A stretch of 64,000 nt of DNA, taken from assembly GCF_040359615.1 (NCBI RefSeq), contig NZ_CP132942.1:4588001-4652000 (forward strand). The letters are read 5' to 3'. The DNA is from Tunturibacter psychrotolerans (GTDB taxonomy: Bacteria; Acidobacteriota; Terriglobia; Terriglobales; Acidobacteriaceae). Below are positions 9,951 to 18,916 of the stretch, in pieces. How positions within the stretch are numbered: position 1 is the first letter of the stretch; the number at the start of each line of letters is the position of its first letter. Below the pieces are notes generated by a model. It made no database searches. It was not told where the DNA came from and saw only the letters and a program-made list of their open reading frames with translations. The translations under genes were made by a program, and so were the position numbers.

Positions 9951-10940
9951 ATGGAATTTGTATTTCACAAGGCTTTGGTTTTGGCCTGCGCATTCAGTTG
10001 GATGAGTTTGTCGACGGGGTTCGGTCTTGCTTCCGTCGACCAAGCTCCCTCCGCTGCGCACGAATCGATTAGGACGCGTGCAAAGAGTGCAACTCCCACC
10101 GACGTGACGATTCCCGATACAGCGAAAATCGACAACCGTCCACTACCTGATATCGAGGGGTTAATGCACGCAGTGGAGACGAACCAGAGAGCAGCGGAGA
10201 CAATCGAGAAGGACTATTTATACCGATCGACGTGGACGCTGAAAGAACTCGATGGGCACGGAGCGGTCAAGAAGACTGAGACAGAAGAATATGACGTCTT
10301 CTGGGTAGAAGGAGTTCCCGTTCATCGTTTGATGAAGAAGAACGGAAAAGATCTGAGCGCGGACGATCAAAAGAAGGAAAACGAGCGGATAGATAAAGAG
10401 ATACTCAAGGTCAAGGAGAAACGCAGGAAAGCGGACGAGAAGGGAAAAGAGACTGGACCGCATGGCGAGGAGGAAGTTACCGTCTCGCGACTATTGGAGT
10501 TAGGCAGATTCACAAATGCGCGACGCGTGCAATGGAATGGGAGAGACACGATCGCCGTTGACTTCGCGGGCGATCCAAATGCAAAAACCAAAACCCGGTT
10601 CGAAGAGGTCATTCGAGATATGGTCGGCACAGCGTGGGTCGACGAACAGGACCAGACGCTTGTAAAGGCCCAGGGACATTTTCTAAATAGCTTCAAAATC
10701 GGCGGCGGCCTGGTGGCGAACATCCAAAAGGGGACCAGTTTCTCCATGGAGCAGCGCAAGGTCAACAACGAAGTCTGGCTGCCAGCGATGGTTGAGGGGC
10801 AAGGGGAAGCCAGAACACTTCTGTTCTTCAATTTGCATGGGAGCGTGCATGGGGTAGAGTCGGACTATCGAAAGTTCAAAGCGACTTCGACCATTGTGCC
10901 GGTAGAAAGCACAGTCCCACCGAGTCCGCCAACAAAATGA
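9951..10940 (+). CDS. Secreted protein of unknown function
   Basis: 329 residues with an N-terminal hydrophobic signal (LVLACAFSWMSLSTGFGLA). A highly charged segment rich in K, E and D (about residues 125-170) is followed by a beta-rich C-terminal half (VQWNGRDTIAVDFAG ... GTAWVDEQDQTLVKAQGHF ... NEVWLPAMVEGQGEARTLLF). The second half is reminiscent of LolA/LolB-like outer-membrane lipoprotein-sorting folds, but I cannot confirm that. It begins with ATG and no strong Shine-Dalgarno. It stands alone and ends at a hairpin shared with the convergent cold-shock gene. Confidence 0.7.
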   Translation: MEFVFHKALVLACAFSWMSLSTGFGLASVDQAPSAAHESIRTRAKSATPTDVTIPDTAKIDNRPLPDIEGLMHAVETNQRAAETIEKDYLYRSTWTLKELDGHGAVKKTETEEYDVFWVEGVPVHRLMKKNGKDLSADDQKKENERIDKEILKVKEKRRKADEKGKETGPHGEEEVTVSRLLELGRFTNARRVQWNGRDTIAVDFAGDPNAKTKTRFEEVIRDMVGTAWVDEQDQTLVKAQGHFLNSFKIGGGLVANIQKGTSFSMEQRKVNNEVWLPAMVEGQGEARTLLFFNLHGSVHGVESDYRKFKATSTIVPVESTVPPSPPTK

Positions 10941-10983
10941 CATCCTCGTCAATGCCGGCCGAGCGACGGCTTCAGAAACGCGC

Positions 10984-11009
10984 AAAGGGATAGCAACCGC
11001 CATCCCTTT
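10984..11009. terminator. Hairpin between convergent genes
   Basis: AAAGGGAT-a-GC / GC-c-ATCCCTTT with a four-base loop lies between two converging genes. There is no clear U-run on either strand, so it is a possible bidirectional terminator. Confidence 0.5.
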
Positions 11010-11048
11010 CGCAAAACTTGGTTATTGCTGTAGCCGTAGTGCTAAAGA

Positions 11049-11249
11049 CTAGAGAGGCTGAACGTCAGACGCCTGCCAACCCTTGGGTCCCTTTACCACG
11101 TTGAACTGTACAGCCTGGCCCTCTTGAAGGCTCTTGAAACCGTTCGAATTGATCGCCGAGTAGTGTACGAATACATCCTCGCCGTTCTGACGGCTGATAA
11201 AGCCAAACCCCTTGGCATCGTTAAACCACTTAACTGTTCCTTGTTCCAT
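11049..11249 (-). CDS. Cold-shock domain protein (CspA family)
   Basis: 66 residues, the normal length for a single OB-fold cold-shock protein that binds single-stranded RNA and DNA. Start [18 protein letters not shown] contains the RNP1 motif (KGFGFI) and VFVHYSAI the RNP2 motif. AAGGAA precedes the ATG by about 10 bases. The 253 bp upstream (11250-11502) include a long A/T tract near 11370-11380. A long 5' leader would fit cold-induced control, but I cannot show a specific structure. Confidence 0.95.
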   Translation of the reverse strand: MEQGTVKWFNDAKGFGFISRQNGEDVFVHYSAINSNGFKSLQEGQAVQFNVVKGPKGWQASDVQPL

Positions 11250-11502
11250 GTTCGCTATTTCCTTATTGCTATTGAATTTGCCGCCAGATCCAAATCGGGG
11301 TTCGTACAGTACGAGCTTTGCAGAAATCCAATCTGTTTCAAACGATGTGTGAAGGTTAGCACACTTGGCATTTTTTTTTTACTTAATCTCCTAAATAGTT
11401 ACAGTCGCACTATTTATGGTGCAACAAATGTGAATATCCGCGCAGAAACTAGGAATTCAAGCTCAGTTGGATTCGACAAACGTACTCCGAGGATGTTAGA
11501 TA

Positions 11503-12309
11503 TCACGCAGGTTCATGCTTTAGATGTGAGCGGACGATCTTTTCGGCCTGTAGAAGGACCTCGTCGAGAGTCATCGCGGTAGAGTCGAGGATAACTGCGT
11601 CGGCGGCAGGTCTAAGGGGTGACTCGGCCCGGTTGCGATCGCGATAGTCGCGATCTTTCAGCTCGCGCAGAATGACTTCTTCGTCGAGTCGCTGCTGTTC
11701 TGCGGTCACTGGATCTGATGTTTGGCGCGCCGAATTCTGCTCCCGAGTCGCTTCGAGAGCAGGCGAGCGCGGAGCAGCTTGGCGGTATCGGCGGCTACCG
11801 CGAACCTCGGGAGCAGCGTCGAGGAAGATCTTGACCTCGGCGTCCGGGAAGACGGCGGTGCCGATGTCGCGGCCCTCCATAACGACTCCGCCGGCCTCAC
11901 CCAGAGTGCGCTGCTCCTGGACCATCCAAGCGCGAAGGTGCGGATGGACGGATACCTTGGAGGCGGCGGAGGTGACGTCCGTCTCGCGGATGCGGCGGGA
12001 GACGTCCATGCCGTCCAGCAGGACCCGATTACCGTCTAGTTGAGGCTCGAGGGTAATGCGGGTTTGGGCGGCAAGAGCCATCAGGGGAGCTTCTTCATCA
12101 AAATCGTAGTCGTTCTCGATCGCTTTTAGGGCAAGAGCACGGTACATGGCTCCTGTCTCGAGATTAAGGAAACCGAAGCGACGGGCCAGGTGAGCAGCAA
12201 GGGTGCTCTTGCCGGCACCGGCAGGCCCGTCGATGGCAATGATGGGGCGCTCGCGTTTTTTTGTTTCAGGCTGTGATGTAGCGGCAGAGTCTTGGTGCGG
12301 CTGGGTCAT
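11503..12309 (-). CDS. cmk: Cytidylate kinase
   Basis: 268 residues. It phosphorylates CMP/dCMP with ATP in the cytoplasm. P-loop GPAGAGKSTLA at the N-terminus, NLETGAMYRALAL (NMP-binding), GRDIGTAVFPDAEVKIFLDA and the conserved RDxxDxxR-like RDYRDRNRAESPL are all present. It is slightly longer than the 225-230-residue norm because of an N-terminal tail and an A/R/Q-rich lid insertion (about residues 180-200). It starts five bases after the stop of the upstream large gene, so the two are probably cotranscribed. Confidence 0.95.
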   Translation of the reverse strand: MTQPHQDSAATSQPETKKRERPIIAIDGPAGAGKSTLAAHLARRFGFLNLETGAMYRALALKAIENDYDFDEEAPLMALAAQTRITLEPQLDGNRVLLDGMDVSRRIRETDVTSAASKVSVHPHLRAWMVQEQRTLGEAGGVVMEGRDIGTAVFPDAEVKIFLDAAPEVRGSRRYRQAAPRSPALEATREQNSARQTSDPVTAEQQRLDEEVILRELKDRDYRDRNRAESPLRPAADAVILDSTAMTLDEVLLQAEKIVRSHLKHEPA

Positions 12310-12314
12310 CCGGC

Positions 12315-14579
12315 CTATTCCCCTTCCTCACGTTTGAACTTACGTGCGGGAGGTCGATTGCCGAAGGGCTTCTTATTACCCTTGAACTTGTCGAAAGTGC
12401 TAGCGGGTTTTCCAGTCGTTGCCGTAGATTTTCCATAGGCTTTTTTGCCAGCGAAACTGCCACCTGTTGATTTTCCAACATAGCCTCCGCCGGGTTTACC
12501 GAAGGGCTTTTTGGCACCCAATCCCCCACCGGATTTACCTGCATAACCGCCACTCGGCCTCGGCGAGGAATCGCCAGAGTTTTCGCGACGCGCCGACCGG
12601 TCGGACGGGGAGGAACGAGGACTGCGCGGAGCGTCGAACTTTCGGTATGGTGGTCCACTGGGACGGCTTGCTGCACTTTCGCTTCGGCCCCCACTATCCT
12701 TACGGTCGCGGGAGGGACTGGGCTTGCCGCCAAAGCGAGAAGGTCCTGCCGCTTCGTCGCGACGGACAAAGGATTTCCGTGGCGCGAAGCCGTTGGTGCG
12801 GTCGCCACCGTCGATACTTCGCTGTGGGCGGGAGGAGAAGCTGGCCGCCTTACGTGGGCTGCCGAAGCCAGGCTTGGCTGATCTGTCTCCAAAGGTACGT
12901 CGTGCAGGACGGCTGTCGGGGGACTCGCCGACCGGCCGAGGCGTGACCTCGCGGCGAGGAGGACGCCTCTCGCTGTTATCGCGGCCAAAGCTGGGTTTGC
13001 CGGCGAAGCCTTCACGATCGCGGCCTGAGGTACTTGATTTGGAGAACGTTCTACGAGGACGGTCGTTGCCCTCAACCGGGGCATCGCTGTAAGGTCGCTG
13101 GGTGAATTCGCGGCGAGGCGGACGGCTCTCACTGGAGCCTTCGCTGCGGCGGAAGGTCGGCCGATCGTGACCGAAGGAGGGTTTGTCCTTGCCGAAAGAT
13201 GGACGATTGCCGGCGAAGCGAGGTTTGTCCCCGAATGTTGGCTTTGAACCGAACGCCGGCTTGGAGCCAAAAGAAGGTCGTTTCCCTGCTCTGTCGAAAC
13301 TGGTTTTGCGTTCGGCGACGCGAGGCTGTGTTCTTGCGGTATCGCCGCCATCTTCTGAAAGCCGCGAGGACGATTTGGCCTCAAATTGATTGGCCTTCTC
13401 TTCCTCCCAAGGCTTGGTGAAGCTTGGCCGCTCAGGGCGATTCGATTCGCGGGTAAAGGGGCGGCGCTCGCGTGCTGTAGCGGCTCCAGGGTCGCGACTC
13501 GGTTTGCTTATAAATCCCGTGCCGACTTTGCGAGGTTTGGGGATGAATTTGGTGATGCGACCAGACGTCTCGCCGGTTTCGCTACTCTCGCCTTCGATCG
13601 CGACGACAGAGTCGATATCAGTGGTGGAAGGGACAGCAACTGCGAGGAATACAGGAAGCTCGCCGGTGACATGAAGGACCGTGCGGCCTTCTACGGCGAT
13701 GGTTTCGAGCTGGCGCGCAGAGATAAGCGCATGGATGACATCGCGGATACGCGAACGAGCGGCGACCGGGGAAAGGAAGGTTTCTATGTCTTCTTCAGAC
13801 GCTACGATAGCCTGACCGAGGTACAGCGAGATGAGGGCTGAGAGTGCCGTAGGTTGTCCGGTGTTGGCTCCCGCTTTGATCTGCTTGGTGAAACGAGTAG
13901 TGGTGAGCTCCCACAGGGTGGAGGCACCATCAAGTTGCGGAACTGGAATAACTCGGAGGTGCTGCCAGAGCTCAGTCAGTGAGCGGAGCACCGCTGTCTC
14001 GGTGACCTCCTTACCGAGCTGCGTCGTGAGGTCATAGGAGCTCATACCGGTGGCGTGGTCTTTGGCGCGCTCGGCTAGGAGATTGTATGTGTTCAAGGCG
14101 AGCGGGGAGACTTTGCTGGCTCCGCTTGTTGTCGGCGGCTGCTTCCAGGCCTTGTCGCCGCGGAGCGTGAAGATATAGGGAAAAGCAAGCGGGGATACGA
14201 TGAAGTCCGGGATCTCACTGCCGGTGCCGGTGGGCGAGCCGAGAAGATTTAGAGGAATCGCGCCGCCATCGAGAATGAGCCGAGAGAGGAGGCTTCGGGA
14301 CTGTTCAGTATCCGCCAGGGTCGGGGCAGCATTGGGAGTACCTAGGGTCGCTTCAACGAAGGATGGAGCAGGGGCGGAAAGCTGCGCTGCGCGAGGTGTA
14401 AAGAAGACCAACCCTGAAGTGTTGAGCCAATCGCGGAGCATGTTGATTGTAAGAATGGGATCGGCGTTGTGATGCCAATGCACGAGGCGAGCGGCGGCGA
14501 GCTGGTCAGCCGTGGGGGTGCTTAGGTTGCTCAAGGTGTTGCCTTCCTGCTGCGCCGAGCGATGCTCGTACGACAACAT
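12315..14579 (-). CDS. Large protein: possible winged-helix N-terminal region, long disordered R/G/K/P-rich tail
   Basis: 754 residues from ATG 14579. The frame is open to 14771, but the extra 64 residues are a relic of mutL (separate entry), so I prefer the internal start. Residues about 1-330 are globular: LRDWLNTSGLVFFTPRAAQL, LLLNTYNLLAERAKDH-like helices, and ALISLYLGQAIVASEEDIETF. They faintly recall the HTH_42/AlkZ winged-helix family, at low confidence. From about 340 to the end the chain is low complexity, with repeated KPSFG/KPTFG units, RPPRRE(F/V)T(Q/P)RP units and a glycine-rich K/P/F end. This composition suggests RNA or ribosome binding, which is inference only. It lies directly upstream of cmk. 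Confidence 0.65.
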   Translation of the reverse strand: MLSYEHRSAQQEGNTLSNLSTPTADQLAAARLVHWHHNADPILTINMLRDWLNTSGLVFFTPRAAQLSAPAPSFVEATLGTPNAAPTLADTEQSRSLLSRLILDGGAIPLNLLGSPTGTGSEIPDFIVSPLAFPYIFTLRGDKAWKQPPTTSGASKVSPLALNTYNLLAERAKDHATGMSSYDLTTQLGKEVTETAVLRSLTELWQHLRVIPVPQLDGASTLWELTTTRFTKQIKAGANTGQPTALSALISLYLGQAIVASEEDIETFLSPVAARSRIRDVIHALISARQLETIAVEGRTVLHVTGELPVFLAVAVPSTTDIDSVVAIEGESSETGETSGRITKFIPKPRKVGTGFISKPSRDPGAATARERRPFTRESNRPERPSFTKPWEEEKANQFEAKSSSRLSEDGGDTARTQPRVAERKTSFDRAGKRPSFGSKPAFGSKPTFGDKPRFAGNRPSFGKDKPSFGHDRPTFRRSEGSSESRPPRREFTQRPYSDAPVEGNDRPRRTFSKSSTSGRDREGFAGKPSFGRDNSERRPPRREVTPRPVGESPDSRPARRTFGDRSAKPGFGSPRKAASFSSRPQRSIDGGDRTNGFAPRKSFVRRDEAAGPSRFGGKPSPSRDRKDSGGRSESAASRPSGPPYRKFDAPRSPRSSPSDRSARRENSGDSSPRPSGGYAGKSGGGLGAKKPFGKPGGGYVGKSTGGSFAGKKAYGKSTATTGKPASTFDKFKGNKKPFGNRPPARKFKREEGE

Positions 14580-14637
14580 ATCCTTAGCCTGGGCTAAAAG
14601 GATGACACTAATGTTCGGATTCAAGCGACGATCGGCG

Positions 14638-14735
14638 AGATGCGCTGAAATGCTTCGTATGTCTTTATAAGGATACCCCAAAGCGATTGGTCTGCCCCCG
14701 CAGAGGTAGCAGGATCTGCGGTTTCTCTCTGCAAA
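14638..14735 (-). pseudogene. Decayed duplicate of the mutL 3' end
   Basis: About 95 bp match the last part of mutL (16010-16110). Translated, the relic reads CGGRPIALGYPYKDI where MutL ends CPHGRPIALRYSHKDI. A two-base deletion then shifts the frame; past it the bases still spell the end of MutL (AFQRI). The mutL stop is lost. It lies upstream of the 754-residue gene and downstream of pstS, so pstS is flanked by the intact and decayed mutL ends. Confidence 0.75.
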
Positions 14736-14799
14736 CGGTAAAGCCGCCCCATCAGCACCTTCATCTTTCACCCGGAGAAGACGGCCAAAATGCGTTCAG

Positions 14800-15909
14800 C
14801 TAAGGAAGAGGCTGGCCCGCCGCAGTCATCTGCTGAAGTTGTTGCCGATCGTAGCTCTTGACCCCCTCGGGAAGCGGCGCGTAGTTGAGTGTCGCTGCAG
14901 CAGCCTGACCATCCGTGATGACGTACTGGACGAAGTTTCTAAGAGCGGTACGCTTGGCCACGTCGGGGCCATCCTTCGGGATGATTAGAAACGTGAGAGT
15001 GGAGATGGGATAAGCATCTGGAGCTGAAGCCGGGGCGTTGACGATCGGCGTCCGTGGGTCTTTCGAGAGTTGATCGGTAAACGCGGCAATGGCAGCCGTG
15101 GTACTGGCGGTGTCGGGCAGAACATATTTGCCGGAAAGGTTCTTTACTGCGGCTACAGGGAGCTTGTTTTGCTGGGCAAAAGTGAGCTCAACGTACCCGA
15201 TAGCACCAGGAGTTTGACGAACCTGCGCTGTCACGCCTTCGCTACCCTTGCCGCCGATTCCGACGGGCCAGTCGACTGAGTTACCAACACCAACCTTCTG
15301 CTGCCACTCCGGGCTGACGGCAGCGAGGTAAGTAGTAAAGGCATTGGTCGTGCCGCTGCCGTCCGTACGGTGAGACACAAGGATCTTCGTATTAGGGAGG
15401 TTCACACCGGGATTGTCTTTGACCAGAAGTGGATCATGCCAAGAGGTGATCTTACCGAGAAAGATGCCGGCGATGGCGTCCGATGAGAGTTGCATTGGCT
15501 TGTCTAGACCGGGTAACGAGTAGGTGATGCAGACGGGACCAGCCGACTCGGGAATCTGGATCGTGGGCTTCATGCCATTAAGTTGATCGTCGTTGAGTGC
15601 GGCATCTGAAGCTCCGAAATCAACTGTGCCGTTCTTAACCTGTTGTACGCCGCCGCCTGAGCCTATTGACTGATAGTTGATGCGAACATTGGAATGCGCG
15701 TTCGAGAAAGCGGAGGTCCACCGGGACATTACGGGATAAACAAAGGTGCTTCCTGCCCCGTTGAGTTCTACGCTCTGACCTTCACCACCGCTGGAGCTTG
15801 ATTTGCAACCCGTGAAGACAACAAAAAGTGTGGATGCCAGACAGAGAGCATATCCCGCTCGGAGTCGTACACAGGAGTTATCGGCAGATTTACGCAAGAG
15901 ATCCTCCAT
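14800..15909 (-). CDS. pstS: Phosphate ABC transporter substrate-binding protein
   Basis: 369 residues. Periplasmic phosphate receptor, probably a lipoprotein: hydrophobic signal ending VVFTGC (lipobox). Family features: LNGAGSTFVYPVMSRW, the SIGSGGGVQQVKNGTVDFGASDAAL phosphate-site region, HRTDGSGTTNAFT, and TPGAIGYVELTFA. The N-terminus MEDLLRKSADNS is longer than a usual signal, so the true start may be internal. pstC, pstA, pstB and phoU are not adjacent, which is unusual for pst genes and consistent with this copy having been inserted between mutL and its neighbour. Confidence 0.92.
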   Translation of the reverse strand: MEDLLRKSADNSCVRLRAGYALCLASTLFVVFTGCKSSSSGGEGQSVELNGAGSTFVYPVMSRWTSAFSNAHSNVRINYQSIGSGGGVQQVKNGTVDFGASDAALNDDQLNGMKPTIQIPESAGPVCITYSLPGLDKPMQLSSDAIAGIFLGKITSWHDPLLVKDNPGVNLPNTKILVSHRTDGSGTTNAFTTYLAAVSPEWQQKVGVGNSVDWPVGIGGKGSEGVTAQVRQTPGAIGYVELTFAQQNKLPVAAVKNLSGKYVLPDTASTTAAIAAFTDQLSKDPRTPIVNAPASAPDAYPISTLTFLIIPKDGPDVAKRTALRNFVQYVITDGQAAAATLNYAPLPEGVKSYDRQQLQQMTAAGQPLP

Positions 15910-16007
15910 AGAACGCGGTATTTGATCTTAGATTGGTTGCACAAAAACAGAGAGCAGGTTGCTGGCGGGAAGGATATTCCACGAATATTCATAAAGTTGC
16001 GAGTGAC

Positions 16008-18065
16008 TCAAATGCGTTGAAATGCCTTTTGTATGTCTTTGTGGGAATAACGCAACGCAATAGGCCTGCCATGGGGACAAGCTGTGGGGTGTTCGGTTTT
16101 TCCCAGGGCATCGAGCAGCCATTCGATCTTCGAAAGTTCAAGCGGCTGATTGATCTTGATGGCGGCATGGCACGCAATCGAAGCCGCAATGCGGCGACGG
16201 CGCGCTTCTGAGTTCTCGGTCTGCCGATTCCGGTCCGGAATGGCCAGAATCTCTTCGAGCAGGTGTTCGAGCTCGCGACCTTGGAGACCTACTGGAGCGG
16301 CTTTGACCGCGAGAGTGCGGGGACCAAAGGGTTCAGCTTCAAAACCATTGCGTTCCAACTCATCGGCAATTTCGGCAAAGGTGATCATCTGCGCTGGCAG
16401 CAAGTCGACCAGGAGCGGCATGAGGAGGCGCTGACGTTGGATCTGTTCTGTATCGCGGTCGTGCAGGACTTTTTCAAATAAAACGCGTTCATGAGCCACA
16501 TGCTGGTCGATGATCCACAGACCCTCATCGTTAGTAGCAAGGATAAAGGAGTCTCGGAACTGACCCAGGGGCTTGAGGGTCGAAAGAGCGGTGAGTGTAT
16601 CTGCTTGCTGTGGCGCCGCTGATTCGTAATTGGATTCAGCGTCCGCGGAATCATAACCGACAGGGATACAGTGTCCGGAAAAGGCAAAGCGCCCTGGGGA
16701 GGGTGGAACGATCGGCGCGGCAAGTTCGAAGGTGGGGGACTTTACGGGCTCAGCGGGGTTTGGAATATCCCACTGGGCGGTTTCAGAACCATTTGAGAAA
16801 TAGGCAGCTCCTTCCCCTTTAGCACCCATAGGCTCAGCGCGACCGTCTTCAAATGTCGTAGGTCGGAAGGTTGCGCCAAAGACCGGCTGGGGGATGGAGT
16901 CCCCGCCGTCCGGAGAGCCCGGAAGTGGACTCACATCCAGGAGGAGTGAACTCGATACACCGTGCGGGCCATTCTGGAGTGCGGTAACGAAGCTTGCAGC
17001 GGGACGCGCCTGAGTGAGCGTGGTACGAATGCTGTCTCGGACGAAATCATGGACGAAGCTTGGTTGGCGGAACCGCACCTCCGTCTTTGCCGGATGAACA
17101 TTGACGTCAACCTCTTGAGGCGGCATCTCAAGGTAGAGAAGAACCACGGGGTAAGAAGTGGGAGGAAGAATGTTGCGGTAAGCCTCCGAGAGTGCATGGA
17201 GGATGAGCTTGTCGCGGATCAGGCGTTGATTGACGAAAACATAAATTGAGTTGCGGTTGAGCTTCTGCAACTCGGGTTTGGAGACGAAGCCAGTGAGACG
17301 AAGAAAACCAGGGTCGGGTGCAACGTAGTCCTCTTCGCGCTTCCAGGGAGGGGGCTCGGGCAGACCGATGCGAGTGAAATCAAGTTCGGCCGTAGTGGGG
17401 AGCATGTAGTTGCTGGTCTCTCTGCCGAAGATCTGGAAGAGTCGATCTGCGCTGTTGCCAACAGCTGGGGCGACAAGGAGAGCCTGCGTGGAGGAGTGAA
17501 GCTCAAAGTGTTTTGTGGGATGTACGAGGGCATAATGCGTGACGAGAGCAGCAATGTGCGATAGCTCAGTCTGTTCGGACTTAAGGAATTTACGACGAGC
17601 GGGTGTATTGAAGAAGAGGTCGCGAAGAGTGATGGTTGTGCCGACTGGAAGGCCAGCATCTTCGACGCGAAGAATATTTCCCCCGGCAATCTCAACCAGA
17701 GTCCCCGAGACCTCGTCCGCAACGCGAGTTTCCAGTTGCAGGCGGGAGACACTGGCAATTGAAGGCAGGGCTTCCCCACGAAAGCCAAGAGTCGCGATGG
17801 AGAGGAGATCGTCCGCATTGCGAAGCTTAGAGGTGGCGTGGCGCTCAAAAGCAAGGAGGGCGTCGTCCCGCACCATCCCGTGGCCATTGTCGGCTATTCG
17901 AATGAGTTTTCGGCCACCGCCCTCGACCTCGATGCGGATGCGGGTTGCTTGAGCGTCCAGCGAGTTTTCGAGGAGCTCCTTTACCACGGATGCCGGGCGT
18001 TCGACGACTTCGCCGGCGGCGATCTGATTCGCCACGAGGTCGGAGAGGATACGAATGCGGCCCAT
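16008..18065 (-). CDS. mutL: DNA mismatch repair protein MutL
   Basis: 685 residues from ATG 18065 (MGRIRILSDLVANQIAAGEV); 35 further upstream residues are open but not conserved. GHKL ATPase motifs: ELLENSLDAQ, RIADNGHGM, TLGFRGEALPSI, GTTITLRDLFFNTPARRKF. The C-terminal domain has DQHVAHERVLFE (the DQHAxxExxxxE endonuclease motif with V for A), ACHAAIK and CPHGRP, so this MutL is likely a nicking endonuclease as in bacteria without MutH. The low-complexity linker is about residues 350-450. MutS is not in the window. It is divergent from the PEP-CTERM gene. Confidence 0.95.
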   Translation of the reverse strand: MGRIRILSDLVANQIAAGEVVERPASVVKELLENSLDAQATRIRIEVEGGGRKLIRIADNGHGMVRDDALLAFERHATSKLRNADDLLSIATLGFRGEALPSIASVSRLQLETRVADEVSGTLVEIAGGNILRVEDAGLPVGTTITLRDLFFNTPARRKFLKSEQTELSHIAALVTHYALVHPTKHFELHSSTQALLVAPAVGNSADRLFQIFGRETSNYMLPTTAELDFTRIGLPEPPPWKREEDYVAPDPGFLRLTGFVSKPELQKLNRNSIYVFVNQRLIRDKLILHALSEAYRNILPPTSYPVVLLYLEMPPQEVDVNVHPAKTEVRFRQPSFVHDFVRDSIRTTLTQARPAASFVTALQNGPHGVSSSLLLDVSPLPGSPDGGDSIPQPVFGATFRPTTFEDGRAEPMGAKGEGAAYFSNGSETAQWDIPNPAEPVKSPTFELAAPIVPPSPGRFAFSGHCIPVGYDSADAESNYESAAPQQADTLTALSTLKPLGQFRDSFILATNDEGLWIIDQHVAHERVLFEKVLHDRDTEQIQRQRLLMPLLVDLLPAQMITFAEIADELERNGFEAEPFGPRTLAVKAAPVGLQGRELEHLLEEILAIPDRNRQTENSEARRRRIAASIACHAAIKINQPLELSKIEWLLDALGKTEHPTACPHGRPIALRYSHKDIQKAFQRI

Positions 18066-18207
18066 GAGATCGATTGTACGAGGATCCGAGCGCTTGCTGG
18101 ATTGAGAGACAGAAGCATTCAGCAAGTCGAGAGAGACGACTTTGTGTTCGTGTGGGAAATAGATTCTCACTCAATACCCAATTGAGCAGATAAATACCAC
18201 TTTAACA

Positions 18208-18220
18208 TGCATTTTTTTGC
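18208..18220 (+). promoter_or_regulatory. Candidate upstream activator site (13-mer) for PEP-CTERM gene
   Basis: TGCATTTTTTTGC, identical to 39221-39233 in front of the other PEP-CTERM gene, 86 bp upstream of the -24 GG. Almost inverted-repeat: TGCA-T6-TGCG. Confidence 0.5.
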
Positions 18221-18291
18221 GCATATCGATGTAACTCGTTTTCAGATTGTCATTACAAAAGCCAATATGAAGGCGTTTCCTAGTCTCCGAA

Positions 18292-18308
18292 TTGGCCATC
18301 AGAATGCT
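18292..18308 (+). promoter_or_regulatory. Sigma-54-type -24/-12 promoter of PEP-CTERM gene
   Basis: TTGGC-N7-ATGCT, with exactly ten bases between GG (18294-18295) and GC (18306-18307). Consensus is TTGGC-N7-TTGCW; one mismatch. Predicted start of transcription about 18320, leaving a leader of about 30 bases to ATG 18352. Confidence 0.6.
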
Positions 18309-18351
18309 ACGAACCGTTGCAAGTACTCGTCCTGCAATTCTTAGGAGCCTC

Positions 18352-18894
18352 ATGAAACACAGAACACTGGGACTTTGCATTCTTGCCTTGGTTACTCTCG
18401 CAATTTCTTCCACTGCTCACGCCGACACCTTCGATTTCAGTTTTTCGGGTATCCTCTTCTCCGGCTCAGGTACATTCACGGCAACAGAGGAAGGCGCTAC
18501 AGACGTTTATGACGTAACTGGCGCCACAGGTACTATCCGAGATTGGGCGGGATCTTCGAACATTTCATCACTTGTCGGACTGAACAACTTCAACGGCAAC
18601 GACAACAAGTTGATCTTTTCTGGCGTCGCCTCTCCATTCTTCTTGCCCACTAAGTTTTTTGACGCCAACGGCGTGTCTTTTGCTCTCGCCGACGGGGACG
18701 TTATTAATGTGAACGATTCCAGGGGATCCGGATATGCAGTGATAGGCGCGCCGAAAGGACTCGCCCTTCCCGAGGTCGCCACCATCGGCATCGTTAAAAA
18801 TTCTCCAGTTCCTGAGCCCAGCAGCCTTGCGCTGTTTGGTACAGGCATCTTTGGTATCGCTGGCGCCATACGCCTCAAGTTGCGTTTTGGCTGA
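18352..18894 (+). CDS. PEP-CTERM sorting-domain protein
   Basis: 180 residues from ATG 18352, which has AGGAG 5 bases ahead; a longer frame from 18292 overlaps the promoter. Signal peptide MKHRTLGLCILALVTLAISSTAHA. The mature part is a beta-rich domain with no known enzyme motif. The end carries VPEPSSLALFGTGIFGIAGAIRLKLRFG: PEP motif, hydrophobic helix and basic tail, the signal cut by an exosortase (EpsH/XrtA type). These proteins go to the cell surface or extracellular matrix. No exosortase is in this window. Followed by a strong bidirectional terminator. Confidence 0.9.
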   Translation: MKHRTLGLCILALVTLAISSTAHADTFDFSFSGILFSGSGTFTATEEGATDVYDVTGATGTIRDWAGSSNISSLVGLNNFNGNDNKLIFSGVASPFFLPTKFFDANGVSFALADGDVINVNDSRGSGYAVIGAPKGLALPEVATIGIVKNSPVPEPSSLALFGTGIFGIAGAIRLKLRFG

Positions 18895-18916
18895 TTTGCT
18901 GGATCTCTGGTTACAT

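Noticed and set aside
12266..13384. 372-residue alternate frame over the disordered tail
   Set aside because: Repetitive S/A/P/R composition comes from reading the repeats in another frame; the other frame continues a globular domain.
14580..14771. N-terminal 64-residue extension of the 754-residue protein
   Set aside because: It encodes the mutL relic out of its normal context; the internal ATG at 14579 gives the protein without it.
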